DNA from: NIOZ-UU13 sp964417935 | GTDB lineage: Bacteria; Planctomycetota; Phycisphaerae; Sedimentisphaerales; Anaerobacaceae | Length of the DNA stretch: 64,000 nucleotides | Assembly (NCBI GenBank): GCA_964417935.1 | Contig: CAYQKF010000011.1 | Span: forward strand, 1 to 64,000 | Direction: 5' to 3' | In this document: positions 1 to 8,343 of the stretch, piece after piece | How the letters are laid out: each line of letters opens with the position of its first letter | Position numbering within the stretch: position 1 is the stretch's first letter | Notes under the pieces: generated by a model | The model's database searches: none | Seen by the model: the letters and a program-made list of their open reading frames with translations, nothing else | Told to the model about the DNA's origin: nothing | Made by a program: the position numbers and the translations under genes

Positions 1-95
1 TCAAGTTTGACTCGTCATAATCCACCCTTTCCCACCCATAACTGACCGGTTACTTTTTTAGCCGTTTTTCTTAGTGAAATCCGAACTATATTCCT

Positions 96-101
96 TATAA
101 T
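96..101 (+). promoter_or_regulatory. Candidate -10 box upstream of the first gene
   Basis: A perfect TATAAT stands 48 bases before the start codon of the winged-helix gene. No good -35 hexamer lies at the right distance, so this is a weak call. A ribosome site (AGGAG) follows at about 136-140. The rest of bases 1-148 shows no convincing gene. Confidence 0.35.
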
Positions 102-148
102 CTCCTTAAAGTGTGCGGAATTTCTTGTGTTTAAATAGGAGAAATTAA

Positions 149-394
149 ATGAATCCACACGAAAAGGCTCAGCAGGGATTAGAACTTTTGAAAGAAGCGA
201 TCTTGGGAATTTTGGCACAAAAATCGGATGGTTTGAGAAATGCAGAAATCGCGGAAATCCTCGAGATTCATTCTGATTATCTGGGTGAGCAAAAAGATTA
301 TTTGTCGTGGTCCGTGATTGGGCTTCTTTTGAATGAAGGTAAGGTGGTCAAAAAGGACAATAAATACTTTGTTGCAGTGAAAGAAGCGCAATAG
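149..394 (+). CDS. Small winged-helix DNA-binding protein (restriction-modification associated)
   Basis: An 81-residue protein, predicted to be cytosolic. The segment GLRNAEIAEILEIHSDY (about residues 28-44) reads as a helix-turn-helix, followed by a helix (SWSVIGLLLNEGKV) and a basic strand pair (KKDNKYFV), which together suggest a winged-helix fold. From memory, small proteins of this style often sit beside restriction-modification genes, where they may act as controllers; this is inference. AGGAG precedes the ATG at normal spacing. It reads towards the ParB-like gene 156 bases downstream, within the same A/T-rich block. It could equally be an unrelated small regulator. Confidence 0.6.
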   Translation: MNPHEKAQQGLELLKEAILGILAQKSDGLRNAEIAEILEIHSDYLGEQKDYLSWSVIGLLLNEGKVVKKDNKYFVAVKEAQ

Positions 395-550
395 AGGAAC
401 AGATGGACGGGTTGATGGGGTCTTGTTTTGACGAGAATTGTGGTTTTTTGATTATTTGGGTAAAATGGAGTGGCAAGATTCATTGTGTCGATATAATAGA
501 TATATATCTTAATGTCTAAAAGGAATACTAGTTGTATAAAGAGGTGAAAT
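395..550 (+). promoter_or_regulatory. Intergenic region with candidate promoters for the ParB-like operon
   Basis: TTGACG at 428-433 could be a -35 box, with the poor -10 ATTATT at 451-456. A perfect TATAAT at 492-497 lies closer to the gene but lacks a clear -35 partner. The ribosome site GAGGTG immediately precedes the start at 551. One of these probably drives the ParB-like gene separately from the winged-helix gene. Confidence 0.3.
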
Positions 551-1666
551 ATGTCAATAGGTACAGATCTTAATTACGCGAAGCTTGAGGAGCTGTTTCT
601 TGACCCAATGAATATACGGCTTGGTCGGAATAACACAGGCCGGGACGTGACCCAAGAACATGTTCTACAGCTTATGAAAGATTGGACTCTTGATGAAATA
701 GCTGTATCTTTTTTAGAAAGCGGAAGTTTCTGGACTCATGAAGCCTTGCTTGTTACTGAGGAGAAGCTATATGGGAAGAAATGTTTGGTCGTTGTTGAGG
801 GAAATAGGAGGGTTGCTACACTAAAATATCTCCAAAAAGCTTTCGATGGTGAAAAAGTTCCTCGCAAGATGGCTGAGATTGCTAAAACTGCAAAACCACC
901 CTCTAAATTATTTAATAGGATTCCGTATATTAAGGTTAGTTCTCGCAAGGAAATTGAAAGTTTTTTGGGATTTCGTCATGTTACAGGAATTAAAGAGTGG
1001 AAACCTGCAGAGAAAGCAGAGTTTATAGCAAGGCTAATAGATCAGAGAAAAATGAGCTATAAACAAGTTATGCGAAAAATTGGAAGTAAAACAAAAACAG
1101 TACAGCAAAATTATATCTCTTATCGACTTCTACTTCAGATTGAAAATAAAGTAGATATCCCCAAAGAACAATTTGAAGAAAGGTTCAGTGTAATGTATTT
1201 ATCATTGAGGACTCAAGGAGTACAAAAATATTTACAAATTGATATACACGCTGATCCTAAATCTGCAAAAAAACCTGTGCCTGAAAAAAGACTAAAACAA
1301 TTATCAAATTTTGCATTGTGGTTATTCGGTAATGAAGAAGAAGATATACCTCGATTATTTTCAGATTCTAGACAAGTTGATAATTATGGGAGAATTTTAG
1401 AAAGCAAACAAGCAATTGAATACTTAGAACGAACAGAGAGACCTTCATTTGATATTGCATTGAGAACCGCTGGTGGAGATGAGCCAGAAATAGTAAATCT
1501 AATAGAAAAAGCGGCAGATAATATCGAATTGGCACTTACTCGAGCACATCTTTATAAAAGATCAAAACAAATACAGAAAGCTACAAGGAGAGTGGCTGCT
1601 GATACTATGCAGCTTTTAGAGATATTTCCAGAAATAAAGAAGGAGTTAGAAGAGGAAAGAAAGTAA
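551..1666 (+). CDS. ParB/Srx-fold protein with helix-turn-helix, defence-locus partner
   Basis: A 371-residue protein. Residues about 12-92 resemble the ParB N-terminal domain: LDPMNIRL near the start and the box-II-like segment VVVEGNRRVATLKYL (about 80-94), the part that binds or hydrolyses nucleotide in ParB relatives. Residues about 155-195 (KMSYKQVMRKIGSKTKTVQ) look like a helix-turn-helix. The C-terminal half is helical and charged and I do not recognise it. No parS site or partner parA is adjacent, so chromosome partitioning is unlikely. Its stop codon overlaps the ATG of the next gene by one base, implying translational coupling with the nuclease-like protein. It may deliver or license that protein on DNA; this is inference. 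Confidence 0.6.
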   Translation: MSIGTDLNYAKLEELFLDPMNIRLGRNNTGRDVTQEHVLQLMKDWTLDEIAVSFLESGSFWTHEALLVTEEKLYGKKCLVVVEGNRRVATLKYLQKAFDGEKVPRKMAEIAKTAKPPSKLFNRIPYIKVSSRKEIESFLGFRHVTGIKEWKPAEKAEFIARLIDQRKMSYKQVMRKIGSKTKTVQQNYISYRLLLQIENKVDIPKEQFEERFSVMYLSLRTQGVQKYLQIDIHADPKSAKKPVPEKRLKQLSNFALWLFGNEEEDIPRLFSDSRQVDNYGRILESKQAIEYLERTERPSFDIALRTAGGDEPEIVNLIEKAADNIELALTRAHLYKRSKQIQKATRRVAADTMQLLEIFPEIKKELEEERK

Positions 1667-2595
1667 TGTTATCACTTCCAACTAAGGGCATTTCAAGGTC
1701 TGTTTCCACACATAATATTGATTTAGACACATTATGTGATTGGATTGAAGCGAATGTTCTATTTGATGAAGAAGAGTTATCTCAAACAGATATAAGTGAT
1801 ACATTACTAGAAGAGAACATTTACGAAAACCAGGACATGGCTTTGGATATAATATCTAGTGCATGGTCAGAAATAAGAAAACGCCAGCGTTGGCTCGGTA
1901 AAGGGACACCATTTAAGATTACAAGTAGAAGAATTTCCAGATTGTTAAGTTGGAAAAATGTTTCGGCTCATAGTTTTTGTTTAATACTTTCAATTTCAAA
2001 ATGTTATAGCGGCTGGACGGAGAAATTTGGAAGTGACTATACAGAACAAGGAGAATTGTTTGAGCTACTTACAAAAGAGTCACTAGAGGAACAATTCAAA
2101 GATTGGGAAATATTGTTGACAGGATGGTCAAGTAAAAATGCAATAGGGATTAGACAGTTAATAAATGATATTGCTGCAAGGCTAGGTGAATCTGTAGGGA
2201 ATGTTTCACGTTGGACAAGTGATAGCAGAAAAGATGCAGAGTTGGATATTTTGTTATACAGACCTTTTAAAGATAAACGTGTTGGGATACCAGTGTTTCT
2301 GATGCAGTGTGCCAGTGGTGGAAATTGGGAAAGCAAAAGAAAAACTCCAGATTTGGATCTTTGGACAAGAATAATTGAATTTGCAGCAACACCAAATAGG
2401 GCATTTGCAATACCGTTTGCAATGGTTGACAACTTATTTATTCAAAATTGCAATATAGTCGATGGACTATTAATGGATAGATATCGTATATTAGCTGCTA
2501 TAAATCAAAAAAAGAACTGGATTTCAAAAGATTTAAAAAGAAGATTATTACAGTGGTTAAAACCAAGAGTAACTGAGCTACGCAGAAGAGATTAA
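1666..2595 (+). CDS. Candidate restriction-like nuclease (Q-variant PD-(D/E)XK core), otherwise unknown
   Basis: A 309-residue protein with no family I can name. Residues about 128-142 (GELFELLTKESLEEQ) resemble the first helix of a restriction-endonuclease fold. DAELDILLYRPF (about 190-201) can supply the catalytic acidic residue, and FLMQCASGGNWESK (about 211-224) can supply Gln214 and Lys224, as in PD-(D/E)XK relatives where Glu is replaced by Gln. The final third (KRRLLQWLKPRV) is basic and could bind DNA. The start overlaps the ParB-like stop by one base. Because the next gene is a DNA cytosine methyltransferase, this is the most plausible cutting subunit of the locus. The fold assignment comes only from motif spacing. 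Confidence 0.5.
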   Translation: MLSLPTKGISRSVSTHNIDLDTLCDWIEANVLFDEEELSQTDISDTLLEENIYENQDMALDIISSAWSEIRKRQRWLGKGTPFKITSRRISRLLSWKNVSAHSFCLILSISKCYSGWTEKFGSDYTEQGELFELLTKESLEEQFKDWEILLTGWSSKNAIGIRQLINDIAARLGESVGNVSRWTSDSRKDAELDILLYRPFKDKRVGIPVFLMQCASGGNWESKRKTPDLDLWTRIIEFAATPNRAFAIPFAMVDNLFIQNCNIVDGLLMDRYRILAAINQKKNWISKDLKRRLLQWLKPRVTELRRRD

Positions 2596-2628
2596 TATTT
2601 TATATAATTTAAAGGGCTTATTTCTCAT

Positions 2629-3894
2629 ATGAAATTCGTTGATCTATTTGCCGGTCTCGGCGGTTTTCATTTGGCTGCAAGACAGCTGGGGGTAGAGTGT
2701 GTTTTTGCCAGCGAGATTAATCCAAAACTACGTGAGAATTATAAAGCTAACTTTGCAATTGAGCCTGCGGGAGACATAAAAGAAGTTGATGTTAAAGATG
2801 TCCCTCCACACGACCTTCTTTGTGCGGGTTTTCCATGTCAACCTTTTTCCAAAGCGGGTGAGCAGATGGGCTGGAAAGATGCTGTTCGGGGGACGGTCTT
2901 TTTCAACATCGTTGAAATCTTAAAGCATCATCAGCCGAAATTTATTATCCTGGAAAATGTTGCTCATTTTGTTCGGCATGATGAGGGTAATACTTACGAT
3001 AGGGTAAGAAAATCTTTGGAGTCGTTAGGTTATGAAGTAAAGCACGCGCAACTATCTCCTCATAAATTTGGCGTACCACAGATACGAGAGCGCATGTATA
3101 TGGTGGGGTGTTTAGGTGGATTGAATGGATTCGAATGGCCGAAGCCTGCAACAAATGGTGACAGACTCTCGATAAGAGATGTTTTGGATGAGAATACGTC
3201 TGATGCTGTTGGATTAAGTGAGCAGGTCATTAGATGCCTTGTGACATGGCAAGAATTTTTGAAGATATTTCCTGAGGATGAACAACTGCCATCGTTCCCA
3301 ATATGGAGCATGGAATTTAAGGCCACGTACCCATACAAACAGGATTCGCTATACGAAGTTGAATTAGCACGTTTGCGCAAGAGCAAAGGATGTTTTGGCA
3401 AAACACTTAATACCTGGTATAGGCGAGGTATTCTTGCACAAGTGCCAAGTTATGCGCGTGCTAAAAAAGGTGCGTTTCCAGATTGGAAACAGGCGTTTAT
3501 CAGACAGAATCGGGCGTTATACAGGAAACATCAGGATTGGATAAGACCGTGGCTGCCAAAAATCAAACAGTTTCCGCCAAGCCTTCAAAAGCTGGAATGG
3601 AACTGCCACGGAGAGGAACGAGATATCTGGAAATATGTCATTCAATTTAGAGCATCAGGTGTAAGAGTCAAACGGCCGACGACATCTCCATCATTAGTCG
3701 CAATGACCACTACGCAGGTGCCAATTGTCGGATGGGAACGGCGCTATATGACCGTTCGTGAGTGTGCGAGACTTCAATCAATGGATGACCTAAAATATCT
3801 GCCAAATAGAACAACAGCGATGACTGCGCTTGGAAATGCCGTTAATGTCAAAGTGGCGCGTTTAGTTCTTGAAAGCTTATTAGCGACAGCTTAA
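2629..3894 (+). CDS. DNA (cytosine-5-)-methyltransferase
   Basis: A 421-residue enzyme that transfers methyl from S-adenosylmethionine to C5 of cytosine in a specific DNA sequence. The family motifs appear in order: DLFAGLGGFHLA (motif I, residues 4-15), PCQPFSKAG with the catalytic Cys (motif IV, about 69-77), ENV (motif VI), QIRERMYMVG (motif VIII) and GNAVNVKVA near the C terminus (motif X). The target-recognition region, roughly 200-340, is not obviously like any well-known specificity. It lies 33 bases after the nuclease-like gene and 41 bases before vsr, so it probably protects host DNA from a partner nuclease. Its base composition is less A/T-rich than the two genes before it, suggesting a composite origin of the cassette. 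Confidence 0.93.
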   Translation: MKFVDLFAGLGGFHLAARQLGVECVFASEINPKLRENYKANFAIEPAGDIKEVDVKDVPPHDLLCAGFPCQPFSKAGEQMGWKDAVRGTVFFNIVEILKHHQPKFIILENVAHFVRHDEGNTYDRVRKSLESLGYEVKHAQLSPHKFGVPQIRERMYMVGCLGGLNGFEWPKPATNGDRLSIRDVLDENTSDAVGLSEQVIRCLVTWQEFLKIFPEDEQLPSFPIWSMEFKATYPYKQDSLYEVELARLRKSKGCFGKTLNTWYRRGILAQVPSYARAKKGAFPDWKQAFIRQNRALYRKHQDWIRPWLPKIKQFPPSLQKLEWNCHGEERDIWKYVIQFRASGVRVKRPTTSPSLVAMTTTQVPIVGWERRYMTVRECARLQSMDDLKYLPNRTTAMTALGNAVNVKVARLVLESLLATA

Positions 3895-3935
3895 CAGCGA
3901 GACTAAATCGGCTTGTTGTTCAGAAGGCTTTCACT

Positions 3936-4340
3936 ATGGATGTATTAACCAAAGAGCAGCGCTCGTATTGCATGTCACGCATAAGAAAAACAGACACCAC
4001 ACCTGAGCTTACAGTCAGGCGAATAGTTCACAGGTTGGGATATAGGTTTCGACTTTATCGGAGAGACCTGCCGGGATGCCCGGACATTGTCTTGCCGCGA
4101 CATAGAAAGGTGATATTTGTTCATGGTTGCTGGTGGCACAGGCACAACTGTCAGTTAGGACGGCGCAGCCCGAAGTCTAGACGACAATACTGGCTTCCGA
4201 AGCTGCAAGCAAACAAAGAACGTTATAAGAGGGATCGGCGCGCTCTACAAAGACAGGGATGGAAAGTTCTTACAATTTGGGAATGCCAAACCAAGAAGCC
4301 TGAAAAAATAATTGATCGAATTACTGATTTTCTTGAGTAA
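3936..4340 (+). CDS. vsr: Very short patch repair endonuclease (Vsr)
   Basis: A 134-residue nicking endonuclease that starts repair of T:G mismatches formed when 5-methylcytosine deaminates. The family pattern is complete: MSRIRKTDTTPE near the N terminus, PDIVLP (catalytic Asp), FVHGCWWHRHNC (metal and zinc ligands, about residues 67-78) and the TIWEC segment near the C terminus. Length is normal for Vsr. Position directly after a cytosine-5 methyltransferase is the classical arrangement, so it probably repairs lesions in that enzyme's recognition sites. No terminator is obvious after it. Confidence 0.94.
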   Translation: MDVLTKEQRSYCMSRIRKTDTTPELTVRRIVHRLGYRFRLYRRDLPGCPDIVLPRHRKVIFVHGCWWHRHNCQLGRRSPKSRRQYWLPKLQANKERYKRDRRALQRQGWKVLTIWECQTKKPEKIIDRITDFLE

Positions 4341-4446
4341 ACCTAAAACTAAGCCCAGTCACGTATTTTAATCAAAGACAATTTTTCTCAGCCATATTGC
4401 TTAAATTGCCAACTCCTACCATCGATCCACGAGTCACGGGGCACGT

Positions 4447-4656
4447 TTAGAGGTTGTATTCTTTAATCTTTCTATATAGTGTTCTTTCGCCGATGCCTAA
4501 GATTTTTGCTGCTTTTTCGCGGTTGCCTTTTGTTTTGGCCAGCGTGTCTATGATGGCCTGCTTTTCCAGCTCGTCCAGTGGCACACCCGCCAAACCGGCT
4601 GCCGTGCTGGTAGCCGGGGCCAATTGCCGTCTCTGTGCTATTTCAGGAGGAATGTC
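4447..4656 (-). pseudogene. C-terminal remnant of an NtrC-family sigma-54 activator
   Basis: The minus strand encodes about 70 residues matching the end of NtrC-like response regulators: DIPPEIAQRR, then PLDELEKQAIIDTLAKTKGN and the Fis-type helix-turn-helix REKAAKILGIGERTLYRKIKEY, ending at a natural stop. The receiver and AAA+ ATPase domains are missing; the upstream reading frame continues for 40 residues of unrelated sequence. An intact activator would be over 400 residues. The break lies beside the restriction-like cassette, so insertion or deletion there may have destroyed the gene. A stand-alone Fis-like protein is possible but I see no ribosome site. Confidence 0.6.
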
Positions 4657-4716
4657 GGCTACATCGCGCCAGTAAAGAATCTCACACACCCATCCCAAAA
4701 GCCTGCTGAAAGATTG

Positions 4717-4745
4717 TTGACATCTATATGAAGTTTTGGTATTAT
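4717..4745 (+). promoter_or_regulatory. Strong sigma-70-type promoter for the secreted protein at 5010
   Basis: TTGACA (4717-4722) and TATTAT (4740-4745) are separated by exactly 17 bases. A start near 4752 would give a leader of about 260 bases before the ATG at 5010. The leader holds a second strong ribosome-site-like AAAGGAGGTG at 4897-4906 with no long reading frame after it, and no other gene is visible in 4777-5009. Confidence 0.6.
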
Positions 4746-5009
4746 GGGAATTTAGTGTACAGGAGCGTCTAAACAAATTGCAAAAGGGAAATTTCGGATA
4801 TAGACTATTTCACAATATGAGGAAGGTACGACGAAGTAGATTTTAATGCTTAATAGCTTTATTTCTTAGCTTTGAGCTATTTATTTGTGATTAGAGAAAG
4901 GAGGTGTGACAAATCAAGAAACATCATCGTAAGCAGAATATTTTTTGAAGTAGGAAGTTCTCAATTTTAATCTACTACATTATTCCAACTCTTTTGAAGG
5001 AGAACTTTT

Positions 5010-7736
5010 ATGTACAAGAAATTATTTTATTTAATCGCTGTTATTATGCTTATCAGCTTAGCAAGCCGTCTTCAGGCAGAGCCATTCAGCTTGGGAGCCG
5101 TGGAAGACATCGAGCTTGGCAATGATACACAAGTTGGACCAGACGCAAGCAGCAACGGTTCAGGTTTGGGGACACGTGATATTGCTGCCAGACGCCGCGT
5201 GGTATTGATTAGCTACGATATCTCCGCGCTCAAGAGCAGAGGCCAATTCTCAAATGTGAGCTTCAGCCATTTCAGTCACGATCTCCATGGTGAAACGAAT
5301 GTTTACGGCATCATCGAGGATTTGGATCTCCTCGAAGTCGAGTCGTTGACCTGGAACACTGCGCCAGGTGTTCAGAATAATCCCACTCCGGATCTTTCAG
5401 AGCCGGTAGCTTTAGACTTTGCCGACCTTACAGATGTCTTACTAACATTTACTGGACCTGGACAAACAGGAGTAAGATTCTCAACCGATACAAGCGAAGC
5501 GTTAGCCGATTTTCTCAATAGCGATACGGATGGGATTGTTACGTTTTTATTTGCACCCGGTGCAGAAAATAATCAGTTAATCATCCGATCAAGTGAGCAC
5601 GCAGAGGGCGGTTCCTTCCTTGAGGGTGAATTATCTCCCACTCTTGAAATCGCTTTAAACCCGAATCCGGTTGATGGAGCAGCAAATGTAATTCGCGATG
5701 TGGTCCTGAGTTGGACACCGGGGCAACTTGCCGACAAACATAACGTATATATCGGCACTAACTTCGATGATGTGAACAATGCCGGTTCAGGGAGTCCTCA
5801 GCTGGTCGGCCCAGCCGAAGACGCTAATAGTTATAATGCCGGCCGTCTTGAATTCGATCAGACCTATTATTGGCGGATTGATGAGGTCAATGCGCCACCA
5901 GACTCGACAGTATTCAAAGGCCCTGTTTGGAGCTTTACAGTTGAACCCCTCGCGATTCCAATTCCTGCCGAGAGTATAACTGCCACAGCTTCCAGCTATA
6001 CACAAAATCAGGGACCCGAAAATACCGTGAACGGCTCCGGGTTGGATGATAATGACCTGCACTCGACAGAAAGTGGGGCTATGTGGCTGAGCAGCAGCAT
6101 CGGAGTTCAGCCGACCTGGCTCCAATATGAGCTCGACAAGGTTTATAAACTGCATGAGATGTGGGTATGGAACTCTAATACAGAGTTTGAGTCACTTATT
6201 GGTTTCGGGCTCAAAGACGTTAAGATTGAGTATTCGGCTAATGGCACCGATTGGATGGAGCTGGGTGGTGTCCCTGAATTTGCCCAGGCGCCTGGTGTAT
6301 CTGACTATGCACACGATACCACTGTTGATTTTAGTGGTGCAGCAGCAAAGTACGTCAAGATTACCGCTAATAGCCACTGGGGCTTTCTCACCCAATACGG
6401 TCTGAGCGAGGTCCGCTTCTTATATATACCTGTGCATGCAACAGAGCCAAGCCCGGATTCCGAGGCAACAGATGTGGACGTGGATGTGGTCCTTGGCTGG
6501 AGAGCGGGAAGAGAGACTGGTAAACACGATGTGTACTTGAGCTCTGACGAGCAGGCTGTGATAGATGGTACCGCCCCTGTCAATACCGTGACTGAGGCCA
6601 GCTACAGTACCCCACTCGATGTGGACAGCACTTACTACTGGCGGGTCGATGAGGTCAATGACGTCGAGACCCCAACAACCTGGCAAGGCGAAATCTGGAG
6701 CTTTACGACACCCGACTCTCTCGTTGTGGACGATTTTGAGCTTTACAATTACCTTGACCCCGAGGACCCCGATAGCAACAGGATATTTAATACGTGGGTA
6801 GATGGATTCAACAATCCGCAAATAAACGGTTCCACGATAGGCTACATGGATACACCTTTCACTGAGCAAAGTATTGTTTACAGCGGCAATCAGTCGGCGC
6901 CAATTTTCTACGATAACAGCTTCAAGTTCTCAGAGGCAGACCTGCCGTTGAGCCCGGCACAGAATTGGACAGAGCATGGTGTTACAACATTGGTACTATA
7001 CTTCCATGGAGACCCTTCTAATACTGTTGAGCAGATGTATGTGAAGGTCAATGGCTCTAAGGTGGTATATGACGGAGACCCACTTGACATAATCAAACCA
7101 AAGTGGAAGCAGTGGAGTATCGACCTTGCATCGTTTGGCGTTGACCTGCAGAATGTTACGGAGCTTAGCATTGGCTTTGGTGACGAAGCGAATATAGCGG
7201 CCGGCGGTTCGGGTATGGTGTTCATTGACGAGATTGTGCTGGCGGCTTCGGCTCCTGCGGTTCCATCGGAAGAAGTATGGGTTGAGGCAGAGGCGAATAA
7301 TTCAATTACTGCACCTATGATGATTTATAATGATCCCAACGCCTCCGGTGGTCAGTATGTCAGTACAGAAACCGGTACCGCAGACGAAGGCACGGCTCCG
7401 CCATATCCGAATGGTACTGTGAGTATTCCCTTTACCGTGGAAGGCGGAACTTACACGGCCCGTTTCCGGATTGGATTCCCCGGCAGCGATGATTCATGCT
7501 GGGTCCGTATCCAGGACGCGACTATAACGTCACCGGTTAATTCCAGTGGCTGGATTCACTTTAATGACATTCCAACAGGAGATTACTGGCACTGGTCACA
7601 AGAGGTCAAGAGCGAAGATGAATCCGGCGAACCGCCGGTCGAGTTCACACTTTCTGCCGGGACGCATAACCTGGAGATTTCGTACAGGGGTGCTGATTTG
7701 AGAATTGATGCTATTGTGTTTTCAAAAATTGACTAA
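5010..7736 (+). CDS. Large secreted protein: DNRLRE-like, discoidin and CBM-like domains
   Basis: A 908-residue exported protein with a typical signal peptide (MYKKLFYLIAVIMLISLAS..., cleavage likely after LQA). In order: a DNRLRE-like beta domain (about 27-205, with WNTAPG); a Fn3-like module ending YYWRIDEVNAPPD...WSFTV; an F5/8 type C (discoidin) domain (about 320-475, WLQYELDKVYKLHEMWVWN); a second module ending YYWRVDEVNDVET...WSFTT; a VDDFE...GGSGMVFIDEI domain shared with paralogues further on; and a C-terminal CBM6/35-like domain (VWVEAEAN, GGQYVST). No catalytic domain is visible, so it probably binds polysaccharide or surfaces outside the cell. GAAGGAGAA precedes the ATG. Confidence 0.85.
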   Translation: MYKKLFYLIAVIMLISLASRLQAEPFSLGAVEDIELGNDTQVGPDASSNGSGLGTRDIAARRRVVLISYDISALKSRGQFSNVSFSHFSHDLHGETNVYGIIEDLDLLEVESLTWNTAPGVQNNPTPDLSEPVALDFADLTDVLLTFTGPGQTGVRFSTDTSEALADFLNSDTDGIVTFLFAPGAENNQLIIRSSEHAEGGSFLEGELSPTLEIALNPNPVDGAANVIRDVVLSWTPGQLADKHNVYIGTNFDDVNNAGSGSPQLVGPAEDANSYNAGRLEFDQTYYWRIDEVNAPPDSTVFKGPVWSFTVEPLAIPIPAESITATASSYTQNQGPENTVNGSGLDDNDLHSTESGAMWLSSSIGVQPTWLQYELDKVYKLHEMWVWNSNTEFESLIGFGLKDVKIEYSANGTDWMELGGVPEFAQAPGVSDYAHDTTVDFSGAAAKYVKITANSHWGFLTQYGLSEVRFLYIPVHATEPSPDSEATDVDVDVVLGWRAGRETGKHDVYLSSDEQAVIDGTAPVNTVTEASYSTPLDVDSTYYWRVDEVNDVETPTTWQGEIWSFTTPDSLVVDDFELYNYLDPEDPDSNRIFNTWVDGFNNPQINGSTIGYMDTPFTEQSIVYSGNQSAPIFYDNSFKFSEADLPLSPAQNWTEHGVTTLVLYFHGDPSNTVEQMYVKVNGSKVVYDGDPLDIIKPKWKQWSIDLASFGVDLQNVTELSIGFGDEANIAAGGSGMVFIDEIVLAASAPAVPSEEVWVEAEANNSITAPMMIYNDPNASGGQYVSTETGTADEGTAPPYPNGTVSIPFTVEGGTYTARFRIGFPGSDDSCWVRIQDATITSPVNSSGWIHFNDIPTGDYWHWSQEVKSEDESGEPPVEFTLSAGTHNLEISYRGADLRIDAIVFSKID

Positions 7737-7761
7737 ACGAGATTGATTGTACCAATCAGTT

Positions 7762-7805
7762 AAGCCCCTGTTTGACAAAGTCGTTATACAGGTAGGGGCT
7801 TTTTG
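7762..7805 (+). terminator. Intrinsic terminator after the DNRLRE/discoidin gene
   Basis: AAGCCCCT (7762-7769) pairs with AGGGGCTT (7794-7801) and the hairpin runs into a T-stretch. It lies 26 bases after the stop codon. Confidence 0.75.
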
Positions 7806-8062
7806 CTCATCTGAATTGTCCTATATATAGCTGACTAATTTAAGTATTAAAATGGCATAGCGGCAAGTTTTCCGGGGGAATTAAAGGGGTACGGTACATT
7901 TTCTGATACAAATTTTCTTCATTGAAATTGTGTGGGCGATTGTGTTACGAGCACGGGCTCAAAGTACCGCTTGACCCGGTCCCGAGAAAGTCGCAGGAAT
8001 ATGCAAGAAATCCGCATGGGAAACTCGATGTACCCCACAGTACAAGCCGGATAAAAAAACTG

Positions 8063-8090
8063 TTGCAAATCCTCGCCGACACATTATAAT
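8063..8090 (+). promoter_or_regulatory. Candidate promoter for the TPR/alpha-CTD gene
   Basis: TTGCAA (8063-8068) and a perfect TATAAT (8085-8090) are separated by 16 bases. Transcription would cross the MITE-like element before reaching the gene. Bases 7806-8062 contain no other recognisable feature. Confidence 0.5.
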
Positions 8091-8148
8091 ACCCGCCTGG
8101 GCGTGCGTGATGTAGGACGCAATACGCAATACTCGATACATAGCGTTA

Positions 8149-8307
8149 TGCAAAATTGAGGTTAGGCATATATTATTTAAGGAAATCAGGTTTTTGATTT
8201 TGTTAAATAATCAAATAGCTGTTTGCTGGGCAATAATTTATTGTTTGAAAAGAAAAAATTAAAAGACAGTTTTTTCTTTTCAAAGTATGCCTAACCTCGA
8301 TTTTGCA
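8149..8307. mobile_element. MITE-like element with 22-bp terminal inverted repeats
   Basis: Bases 8149-8170 (TGCAAAATTGAGGTTAGGC followed by ATA) are the reverse complement of 8286-8307 with a single mismatch. Inside lies a second inverted repeat (8244-8260 against 8269-8284, TTTGAAAAG.../...CTTTTCAAA). The element is about 159 bases, A/T-rich and has no transposase, which fits a miniature inverted-repeat element. No clear target-site duplication is seen. One end of the same element recurs at 55485-55523. The right end contains an ATG at 8287 that opens in frame into the following gene. Confidence 0.65.
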
Positions 8308-8343
8308 GAAGAGTTATTCAATACGAAAAAGGGAGAAGTTTCA

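Noticed and set aside
551..1666. Chromosome-partition ParB
   Set aside because: No ParA neighbour or parS-like palindromes; the domain is embedded in a methylase-linked operon and the ParA at 56676 is far away.
149..4340. DISARM or BREX system
   Set aside because: No helicase, DUF1998, PglX or PglZ-like gene is present beside the methyltransferase.
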